Of a stretch of 64,000 bases of DNA, positions 55,890-64,000 are shown one piece after another (position 1 is the first letter of the stretch; each line of letters opens with the position of its first letter). This DNA is from Medicago truncatula (lineage: Eukaryota > Streptophyta > Magnoliopsida > Fabales > Fabaceae). Location: NCBI RefSeq assembly GCF_003473485.1, contig NC_053048.1:39366755-39430754 (forward strand). Direction: 5' to 3'. The notes under the pieces were generated by a model. That model was not told the origin of the DNA. It searched no databases and saw nothing but the letters and a program-made list of their open reading frames with translations. The translations under genes were made by a program, and so were the position numbers.

Positions 55890-56110
55890 TAAGTAAAAAA
55901 AAATGTCCCATCAAAAATATTAATTTCATTTTATTCATATTAATCTTTATCCAAAAATGTTGAGCATAATTTTATTCCACTTCAACTACATCCCTTTGTT
56001 CTGCGCCCTTTCCCTATTTACATGCCAATTCTTAAGTAAAACAAAGTGTCCCATCAACAATATTAATTTCATTTTATTCATATTAATCTTTATCCTAAAA
56101 TGTTGGCCAC
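55890..56110. repeat. Direct repeat pair upstream of the RPA/PIF1 ORF
   Basis: The words AATTCTTAAGTAAAA, GTCCCATCAA and TTCATATTAATCTTTATCC occur at 55881-55960 and again at 56028-56105. Confidence 0.75.
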
Positions 56111-56289
56111 TTCCTAATTTTGTTCCACTTTTTTGTGTTTATCCTGATAACTAATACTCTTTATTGCTCAACCGACATATCCTACTAACACGTATTGCAC
56201 CTTTTTCCTATAAATATATCATAACCTATTAGCCAAACCATCTCAATCTAAATAAGCATCCTCTTTCTTGGAAAGGAAAAAACAAGCCA

Positions 56290-56968
56290 ATGATGTCTGC
56301 CAAATACACTCCAATCTCAGCTGTTTCTGGAGGAAGAAGGAATCTCAAGATGTGTGTGCGAGTTGCTCACATTTGGTTGATTCGAGAGAAGAAGGTCCCC
56401 ACTAGCATCATTTTCATGAACATGTTACTGGTCGATGAAAAGGTTTCTACATGTTTGCACTCTTAGCTTTAAAATTAAACTAATGTCATCGTTGTTTTTT
56501 AGTTATGTAATTTAACCAGCTGTTTAATGTTGTTGTTTTCGTCAATAGGGTGGACGTATTCACGCCACAGCTAGAAAAGATTTGGTGGCAAAGTTCAGGT
56601 CCATGGTTGAAGAAGGGGGTACATATCAGCTCGAAGGACGGGTAATATCTGGTTCTAATATCGGTGAGAAGGTGTTTATTCCAAGGTCATCGCTAACACC
56701 ATCTGATAATAGAATTCCTTTCAAATTTAAACGAAGGCAGTTTCCAATATCTGTCTCATTTGCAATGACTATTAACAAGAGTCATGGTCAGTCGCTAGAA
56801 CATGTTGGTGTCTACCTACCGTCTCCTATTTTTTCACATGGACAATTGTACGTCGCAATATCACGGGTTACTTCGAGGGGTAGTTTAAAAATATTGATTA
56901 ATGACGACGACGACGATATCGATGTTGCATCAAATGTGGTCTACAGAGAAGTTTTCCGTAATGTGTAG
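56290..56968 (+). CDS. Helitron chimeric ORF: RPA-like OB fold fused to PIF1 helicase C-terminus
   Basis: Two exons (56290-56442 and 56549-56968, GT-AG, phase 0) encode 190 aa with no internal stop. Residues about 15-70 ([43 protein letters not shown]) match the first OB fold of plant and Helitron-borne RPA70-like proteins. From about residue 71 ([20 protein letters not shown]) it becomes the extreme C-terminus of the Helitron PIF1-type helicase, including [20 protein letters not shown] (usual Gln replaced by His) and helicase motif [15 protein letters not shown]. The ATPase Walker A/B parts are absent, so it cannot be a helicase. It probably arose by internal deletion joining two genes of an autonomous Helitron. 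It may be expressed, but no function is claimed. Confidence 0.7.
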
Positions 56969-57380
56969 GACTTTTTTGTGTACTGTTCATTTTCTTACTT
57001 ATTGAAACTATTTGCATGTCAACGAACTTCAATTTCCCTTTCAAAATTATATGTTATTTTATAGTAACAGGAACTACGTGCTAGAATTATGGAACAATAA
57101 CAAAGTCTTTGGTATTGACATTTTGCTTTGATTCACGACAATTTTTAGATTCACGCGAACTACAGTGTCTTATTTTTCAGTGAATATTATCTTTTTTAAA
57201 TGACACGTGCGTTAGCACGGGTCAATGGTCTAGTTAAAGTTAACACATAAGCATATTTTAACCCTAATTTTAACCTAAACCTATTGCATAAATTTGCTAT
57301 TTTAACCCTGATGCTAAATTCCTTTGTTTAACCTTATTGAATTTTCCCACTTCTCAATTTCTCGATACATCTTCTTATCT

Positions 57381-57480
57381 TCTTATATATTAAAGTTAAC
57401 ACAGAAGCATATTTTAGCCCTAATTTTAACCTAAATCTATTGCATAAATTTACTATTTTAACCCTGATGCTAAATTCCCT
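57381..57480 (+). mobile_element. Helitron 5' terminal fragment
   Basis: Repeats the start TCTTATATATTAAAGTTAAC and the next 80 bases of the 53111 Helitron, cut off by the next element. A partial copy lacking the first bases also lies at 57234-57330. Confidence 0.75.
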
Positions 57481-57743
57481 TCTTATATATTAAAGTTTAC
57501 ACAGAAGCATATTTTAGCCCTAATTTTAACCTAAACCTATTGCATAAATTTACTATTTTAAACCTGTTATTAAACCTATTGTCACTAAAAATATTTTGAA
57601 TCAATTATACAATTTCCTTCTATAGTTGTATTTAAAATTATGACATTAAAATTATAAGTTGGCACTGTATTATAAAATTTTGCTTTTGTCTACTACACTT
57701 ACAATGTATATGACTCGTGCGGCAGCACGGGTAGACGATCTAG
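57481..57743 (+). mobile_element. Complete miniature Helitron (263 bp)
   Basis: Starts TCTTATATATTAAAGTTTAC and ends with a hairpin (GACTCGTGC, loop GGCA, GCACGGGTA; 57712-57733) followed by CTAG at 57740-57743 and host T. It has no coding content; both required ends are present within 263 bp. Confidence 0.8.
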
Positions 57744-58080
57744 TTATCTATAAAAGTTAACCCGAAAGCTTATTTTTGCCCTAATTTTAACCTAAACCCT
57801 ATTGATTAAATTTACTGTTTTAACCCTAATGCTTAATTCTGATTTGTTTAACTCTATTAATCCTATTTTTTGTTGAAACAAATCGGACCTAATCTCCTAT
57901 TTCCCTATTAACCCTATTTTTTTTAAAACAAATCCGACCTAATCTCTTATTTCCCTATTAACCCTATTTTTTTGTTGAAACAAATCGGTCATCACACCTA
58001 ATCTCCTATTTTCTTGAACAAAACAAATCGGCCCTAATGTTATTTCAACAAATCGCTTTATTTCTTGCTTTTTTCCTGGT
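57744..58080 (+). mobile_element. Outer Helitron end, copy A2
   Basis: About 250 bases match A1 at 52840-53103 (TTATCTATAAAAGTTAAC start, then CCCTAATTTTAACCTAAA and the GAAACAAATCGG series). It lies immediately after the CTAG of the miniature Helitron. Confidence 0.6.
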
Positions 58081-58227
58081 TCGCGACATACTGCATAGTA
58101 CATCACTCCTAAATTGCTTTATTTCACATAATCATCTAGTTTGTTAGCATACCTTTTTTTTTTTATTCTTTTCTTTTCATCGCTTTTTATGTAACTTTGA
58201 TTTCACATAATCATGTGGTTAGTTAGC

Positions 58228-59094
58228 GAGTTTTTCTATTTACACCCCATGTTTTTCTGGTTACACCCAAATTTTCTTAAAAAAAATTTATAATACCAAA
58301 ATTGCCCTTCTATATAAATTTTCTTAAAAGCCTAATTTTGTTCATTGTCAGTGAGTTTCACCCTCTTTCACCCCACAAAGCGATCGATCAAACAATTTGA
58401 TGTTCAATATCAATCTCCATGAAAATTAAAGAGTGAATCAAAATATTTTTCATCCATACTCAATTGGATATAAGTAAGTGAATTTCTTCTTCTATTTGCT
58501 AGTTTCAATTTTTTTCCTTCAACTGCACTGATGCCTTGTACGATTAAGGTTTTAATTTACATTGGCAAGGTTAACTTAAATTCAGTTTAAGCAGGTTCAT
58601 GTAAACTAAGTTTATGTAAACTAAGTTTACATGAACCTACTTAAACTGAGTTTACATGAACCTACTTAAATTGAGTTAACATGAACCTATTTAAACTGAG
58701 TTTACATGAACATACTTAAACTGAGTTTACATGAACCTACTTAAACTGAGTTTACATGAATCTACTTAAATTGAGTTTACAAAATCGCAGAACTTTGAAT
58801 CGCAGAACAAGGAAAACACAAAATCAGAACTGAGAACCCATAACAGGAAAAACACAATTGATTGAAGAACAACACTTGCTAACATGATTTGCTTCGAATT
58901 TTCTTTGAAATCATGAATGGACGTGAGAAAGTATGGTTTTGAAAATCTTCGCAGAATTATGGTTTTGGAAGAAGGGTTTTGGGGTGTAACCAAAAAAGAA
59001 GGAATAGACTTTTTGAAAATCAAATTTTATGAAAAGGTAATCTTGTCATTTTGGGGTGCAACCATGATTAACTAGGGTGCAAGTAGAAAAACTC
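58228..59094. mobile_element. MULE with 9-bp target duplication and internal 25-bp tandem repeat
   Basis: Ends GAGTTTTTCTATTTACACCC and inverse GAGTTTTTCTACTTGCACCC, bounded by TTAGTTAGC at 58219-58227 and 59095-59103. Inside, a 25-bp unit (GTTTACATGAACCTACTTAAACTGA type) is repeated about seven times between 58590 and 58780, first inverted and then direct. The sequence around 58800-58960 resembles a gene 5' end on the minus strand but is not recognised. Confidence 0.85.
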
Positions 59095-59182
59095 TTAGTT
59101 AGCATACCTTTTTCTTTTCTTTAATTCTTTTCTTTTCATCGCTTTTTTATGTAACTTTGATATTTCCTCCATCCAACTAATT

Positions 59183-59360
59183 CATGACATACTTCAAATC
59201 TCTATTGCTCAACTAACTCTAATTTTATCTCATGACAATCATAATATATACTTTGTTTCAATGTATCTTTTTTTTCAATGCAGAAGGTGAATGTTCAATC
59301 CGTAAAAGCAATTAGATAGATTTCAAAACATTCACTAGAAGGTGATTGTCATGATCGTTG
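59183..59360. repeat. Direct repeat F2 bordering the Helitron cluster
   Basis: The partner of F1 at 52668-52838, with a small insertion (ATCATAATAT) and a few substitutions. Confidence 0.85.
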
Positions 59361-59369
59361 CTGATCTAG

Positions 59370-60689
59370 ATCGGTATTCATCATAATATTCATCGTTTTT
59401 CATGCTTTATTGGCTGTTTTTGGATGTAGTTCTTGATTACTTCAATATAATTAGGGAGAAAAAAGAGTGGAGGGGATTGAGAATGTGGCAGGTATATAAC
59501 TTTGATGTGAAGATAATGGAGAGTGGCACTTTGATGAGAAGGTGATGCTCTGTTAGTGTGTGTTATGATGCGCCGTGTGTTTTAGGTATGTAATTTTTTT
59601 TCCTACTTCAGTTTCAAGTTTGCCTTTGGTGTTAATGTTTAGCCGTTTTGTACGATAGAGTTTGTTCATTCAGTTTTACTCTTTTCCCAATCATTGTTGC
59701 ATGCGTGAATTCATTACCCTCTTGTTTAGGACTTCTCATGTATAAATAGGGACCGTTTGTTTTATTATGATTCACATTATCTTAAAATTACTTATATCTT
59801 TCCTTTTTATTACTCTCTCTAACACTTATTTGTGTTTTTTCGCAAACTATTTTCCCTGGATTGTGTGATAAAGGAAGGTTAAGCCTGAATTGAGAATGGC
59901 AGGTTCCTGATACATTAGTTTGCTTTTCTTCCTTTAATTTATACCTTCGTGAATGTTATTGTTACTTGAATATTTTTTTATAAATCTTAGGCGTTTAAAA
60001 TTGAAATTATTCTGCTTACTGGTAGTATTAAGTTGAACTAAGCTTTAACAATATGTCATGGCTTCATTTTGTAGTATAAATGCACAATTAGACCTAAAGT
60101 TCTTTTTGTCTCTTACACTCATACAATAAAAAGAAAAACCATGACCATGTGTATTAGACAAATTTCAAGTTTGCAATGTCAGGATCTATCAATTACCGAG
60201 ATAAGTTCATGTTTAAGTTTGCAATGTTTGATTTGTGGCAGTTGGCAAGTTTTGCTGCGGTTGGGGTTCTTAAGCAACTTTTTCTCAACTTTTTGTTGCA
60301 TTCTCAACTCTGTTCTCACATTAACATCTTTTTCTGCTGTGTATTCTCAGCTATTTCTTTCTCTCCCATTCAAGCAAATATCAGGTGAGACATTAAAACA
60401 AAATCCAACATTGTCCCCCATTATAGTTGCAGATTTTAGCGATTATGAGCAGGTTAGGCATTGTGATAGTGAATGTGATTCGGAACATTGCAGGACAAAT
60501 TGTTTATAAAGAGATTGTCTGGTCTAATTTTGATTGTGCAGGATGGTATGTAATTTTGTATTTGCTAATCTGCTAACGTATACTAATATCATTTTTTGCA
60601 AATAGAAATTCTATACTGAACATGCCTTCATGATCTTCCTGTTATAGTGTAGTGCTTTTATAATTCTCAAGAACCCCAACCGAGATGGT
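59370..60689. other. Intergenic, no supported gene
   Basis: Open frames at 60141-60509 overlap in two phases and have no recognisable motif. Codon-like bias is weak. I see no gene here. Confidence 0.45.
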
Positions 60690-60844
60690 TTTGCCAGTGT
60701 AACCCCTGGCAAAAAGTTAGCGACGAGTGGTTTTGCCCATGCTTCCGCCCCTAGCAAATTCCCTCACAAACGTCCCTTTTCCCAGGGATTCTGTCCTTTT
60801 CTCAAGGATTTTGCCCCTGACAAAAGGTAATGTTTCTTGTAGTG
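60690..60844. mobile_element. CACTA (En/Spm-type) transposon end
   Basis: The segment ends TTTCTTGTAGTG at 60833-60844, the inverse of the common CACTACAAGAAA terminus. Next to it are short subterminal repeats (GGTTTTGCC...CCCTGGCAAA, GGTTTTGCCC...CCCTAGCAAA, GGATTTTGCCCCTGACAAAA). The partner end was not found nearby, so it may be a fragment. Confidence 0.7.
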
Positions 60845-61323
60845 TATTAATTTTTATTCATGGATAAGAATTCCTATAATTTTAGCTTAGGTTGGTTGTG
60901 ATAAGACTGAGAATTCATCTTAGTTTCCTATCTTTCCTTCATTCATAGTCAATTAAAGGATATTATTGATTCAACTCACGAGAAGCTTTCATCGGAGTCT
61001 GGATATAGCAAGTCACCAAGTCAACTCATCAAGCATAGAGAAGACAATTTAGCCTTAGTAGAAGTTAGTTATAACCGATTACTTTCTATTCAAGTAATCT
61101 AGTTATCTAGCTTATTCTATAAATAGCTTCAATGTAACTTACATTCTCTTTGAGTCAATGAATCAAAACTTGAATTTTTCTCCGAGATGTTTATTATCAA
61201 TCCAAGGCCTCGAATGCAATCCACCCTTTTTGCAGTTTCAAACATTCCTCCCATTTTCTCGAAGATGTTTGGATAAAGCACTTCTTTCACATAGTAGAAT
61301 TGTAAAAGAAGCAAACACACCTT

Positions 61324-61362
<39 letters not shown>

Positions 61363-62730
61363 AACAAATGCACCATATGTTGATACCTGGACTTTCCCTC
61401 AAGGAGAATACTTTTCACAGAATACTTTCATCAAGCGATAGCTTAAAGTAATATTATTGTTATGGATATAGATTATAGATACAGTAATTAATCATAAACT
61501 AAAATTTAGTCACATGGTTTGACTCAATCATTTTATGGATTTGTTCCATGTCACTTCATATTATTTTCATCTGTTTTCTAGAATAAACATTACATGGTTG
61601 AGTCTGAATCTCTTACTAGTCAAATCGCCATTGAAGTAATTAAGCATGCCACTTTTTCTGTTTTATAACAAGGTTAAAAGTTGTTTCATAACTTCATAAA
61701 TCCGTTAATAGTTAACCGATATTTTTGTTATCTACGGTTTCATTCGTTTCCTCTCTTTCTGGGTAATTGAAGGCTCAATGTTATATAACAAGTATATATG
61801 TTACTGATAGAATTTTACAAGAGGATCAAATCACAAAAGAGTAAACTATAATTATCCTGAAAAAATCATGACAATCTGCTCCTTATTTAGCTTTCTAAAA
61901 TGTTCCAGCCATCTATATATTCCTATTGACAGAACTTCACAAACATTATAAAAATTGGTAGGGAGAGTTGATTGTGATAATCCTTCCAAGGAGATTTCAC
62001 AAGATGCAAATCAATAATAACAAAATTTGCATTGTATTTGGGTGATGTTTTCCTCACATGTGCAAAAGATGAACTACTTCACTGGCTTGATAAATATGAA
62101 TACACGACATATAAAAAAAAAAAAAAGTGAATCATCATCATATCCAATACCATAAATCATACAAGTACAATGGCGTATGTATTTCTCAAAATTCTATTAC
62201 AATACCAATAACTTTAGCAAAGGCTCCCACGGTCCGCGGGATACATAAATAAAGTTCTACATAATACAACTCCTACATTTACTACTTGAGCTTCATTTGG
62301 GATTAAATAATTGGAATCGTGTTGTAACTCCAATAAATACTACCCAAGCTTTTTCACCACGCTGTCGTTTCTTTGATATAAAATGGTGAAAAGAAGATAT
62401 TTGTTCATAACCGGAAAGTTGTCTAACTGCCTAAGAACAGCATTTCATTTTATATTTTCCTATTTTGGTGGACAAAAAATTGATGCATATCTTGTAGAGT
62501 AGGATCTTCCAAGAATTTTTTTAGCGGAGAGAACAATTGGGGAGAATACAGAAGTTCAACCAGAAAAGTTTAGGAAACAGCAGTCATTTGATGAAGTACG
62601 GGAAGAGGATTTCTTGTTAAAGCTCATATTACAACCTTCAAGCGCACTAAACTTGAAGTCCCCACAGATTGGTTTTACAATGAAAAGCTCATATTACAAA
62701 CTGGATCTTTTTAAAGAACAGTTGAGGACT
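60845..62730. other. Intergenic with possible LTR fragment and poly(A)
   Basis: The stretch 61000-61170 (TCTATAAATAGCTTCAATGT, then GAGTCAATGAATCAAAACTT) has the TATA-to-polyA look of a Copia LTR, but no ends or internal region were found. A run of 33 A lies at 61328-61360. The end, about 62480-62730, is probably 3' UTR of the SNM1-like gene on the minus strand. Confidence 0.4.
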
Positions 62731-64000
62731 TCAGCCCTTCAACCAGTCTCGAAAGTAAGATTGCATCTTTTCTCGATTAGCAGCATTTCCAACATTCACA
62801 GTAGGAATTATCTTGTCAGGCCTCAAAAACTGTTGGAAGATAAAAAGATGAATTCACTAACAAAATAATGCAAATGTACAAATACCATAAAAAAAAAAAA
62901 ACCTATCAAATGTGCATAATAAAGTAATCATTATTCAGTTATGGACCTGAACAAAATCTCGCAGTTCTGTAAAGCTGGAGTGCTCACTGTAGGGAACCCC
63001 TAGAAGAGAAAAGGGACTCATAAGCAATATTAGTAGTTTGCTAGCTAGATAAATACGTACTGAAAGACCAGCAGAGAGTAAACAACAGATAAGCTTTTTT
63101 CAGTCAGAAACATGACCTACCAAGCAGTTCAGTAATTATGCATTGTTGATATATAACTAAAGCACTAAACCTAAGTTCATATTTTATATCAAGTGTGGCA
63201 GTTGAACTGCAGCTAATCTTACCATATGTTGTGATATTTCCATTGGAAACAGGTTTAATTAGTGCCAGATCATTGCCTATCTTCTCACTGAAAGTCCAAC
63301 CTGATAATACGAAATAAATAGCACAAACTTTATAACTACTCTATCAGCACAAATACCTTCTCTGTAGACATCTTGAAAATATACAAAGATAATCAAAAAG
63401 TAAATTTCATTAAAAGTACTGGTAAAATACCTGTTGGACGAAATGCTAATACTGATGTGAATTGTTCCTTGTAGGTCTTCAAGTATTCCTTCAAAGTCTA
63501 ATGTAACAAGAAAAACATGGATGGTGATTTAAGAGATGACAGAATAGAAATGTAAGAAAAAAAGAGACTTTTGAGAGGAAAATATATCGGCACAAAATTT
63601 AACCTCAATTCTCAGAGATGACATGGGCAGAACATGGAGAAGTGTGTTATTTCCATTTGTACAGAGTCTATCTGAATAATCAGGGCAATCATAAGCTAGC
63701 AGTATCCTTCTTCTTGAAGCATTCACATGGATTTTTACCTGAATCAGAAAAGTGCCACATATATGTGTGAATGAAACAAACAGTCTAGGAGAAGACAACC
63801 TAAAAACTGAAAGCCACTTTTAATATTATTTGGGGGAAAAAACAATTTACAACCCATGAAGAGGCCCAGTAACTATTTACACAGAAATTTCCTAGAGGAA
63901 AAAATCGCACATACCCCAAGTGCCTTAGAAATTGCAAGATATACACATTCTTTACCAATACTGTATGCTCCAACAACCACTAAAGTTCTGGGATACTTTT
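62731..64000 (-). CDS. SNM1-type DNA-repair metallo-beta-lactamase (DRMBL) protein, C-terminal part
   Basis: Six minus-strand exons are visible: 64000-63915 (runs off the window), 63738-63604, 63497-63431, 63300-63223, 62999-62947, 62829-62731, all GT-AG with matching phases; the stop is TGA at 62733-62731. The sequence follows the DRMBL domain of SNM1/Pso2 nucleases: [20 protein letters not shown], then [26 protein letters not shown], and the signature [16 protein letters not shown] and [14 protein letters not shown]. It ends [14 protein letters not shown]. The N-terminal beta-lactamase domain with its metal ligands lies outside the window. Such proteins are 5' exonucleases in crosslink and double-strand-break repair. 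It most resembles stand-alone plant SNM1-like proteins rather than DNA ligase 6, since the frame stops after the DRMBL domain. Confidence 0.88.

Larger units (their letters stand above)
53111..57233 (+). mobile_element. 4.1 kb non-autonomous Helitron
   Basis: The 5' end is TCTTATATATTAAAGTTAAC. The 3' end has a hairpin (TGACACGTGC, loop GTTA, GCACGGGTCA; 57201-57224) and then CTAG at 57230-57233 followed by host T, the classic Helitron end. Contents in order: a 100-bp tandem pair (53331-53530), a decayed B3-domain gene (53671-54796), an 82-bp minisatellite (55111-55865), and a short RPA/PIF1 fusion ORF (56290-56968). The Rep endonuclease and the helicase N-terminal part are missing, so it depends on an autonomous relative. 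Confidence 0.85.

Noticed and set aside
60141-60509. Two overlapping plus-strand open frames as a possible gene
   Set aside because: Two phases are open over the same bases, no homology signal, and no start or splice context favours either.
61000-61170. Possible Copia LTR
   Set aside because: TATA- and polyA-like words are present, but no TG/CA ends, target duplication, primer-binding site or internal domain were found. Kept only as a remark.

Overview
The window is plant nuclear DNA. The genes are split by GT-AG introns, two products carry likely plastid transit peptides, the sequence is AT-rich, and intergenic space and introns are packed with SINEs, MITEs, MULEs, hAT, Helitron and RTE-LINE copies. 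Protein features and the style of the small repeats suggest a legume close to Medicago; the species is inferred, not proven.

Left part (1-8.5 kb): the 5' end of a minus-strand zinc-knuckle/GRF zinc-finger gene, then a gene-poor stretch with an antisense SINE, a 1.1 kb foldback element, and a Mutator-like element with captured gene fragments lying between two copies of one palindromic MITE. At 8.6-12.7 kb is the complete plastid histidine-biosynthesis gene HISN2 (6 exons, 283 aa). At 13-17 kb a tandem duplication carries two minus-strand genes for 91-aa secreted peptides with eight cysteines in a two-module CX3C pattern.

Middle part (17.8-31 kb): one 13-exon gene for a plastid Mfd/TRCF-like ATP-dependent DNA helicase (824 aa). 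Its 6 kb intron 10 holds a 2.06 kb insertion, a 5'-truncated RTE LINE with a MITE inside it, and a decayed plastid-type tRNA-Asn copy. Downstream are the 3' exons of an unrecognised gene, a 1.6 kb non-autonomous hAT element, the complete vacuolar Qa-SNARE gene SYP22 (7 exons, 266 aa), an intronless DUF716 membrane-protein gene, and a minus-strand SABATH methyltransferase gene (4 exons, 365 aa). The flank of the SABATH gene was duplicated to about 49-50.7 kb, and only about 70 bp of the second SABATH copy remains.

Right part (51-64 kb): a repeat-rich hypothetical gene, then a nested Helitron cluster (about 52.7-59.4 kb). It contains a decayed B3-domain gene, an 82-bp minisatellite, and a short intact ORF fusing an RPA-like OB fold to the C-terminal end of a Helitron PIF1 helicase. 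A MULE and a CACTA end follow. The window closes with the 3' half of a minus-strand SNM1-type DNA-repair nuclease gene.

The host genes are ordinary housekeeping or trafficking genes and do not form a functional cluster. The most unusual material is the Helitron chimera, the duplicated eight-cysteine peptide pair, and several insertions with perfect target-site duplications that allow relative dating.
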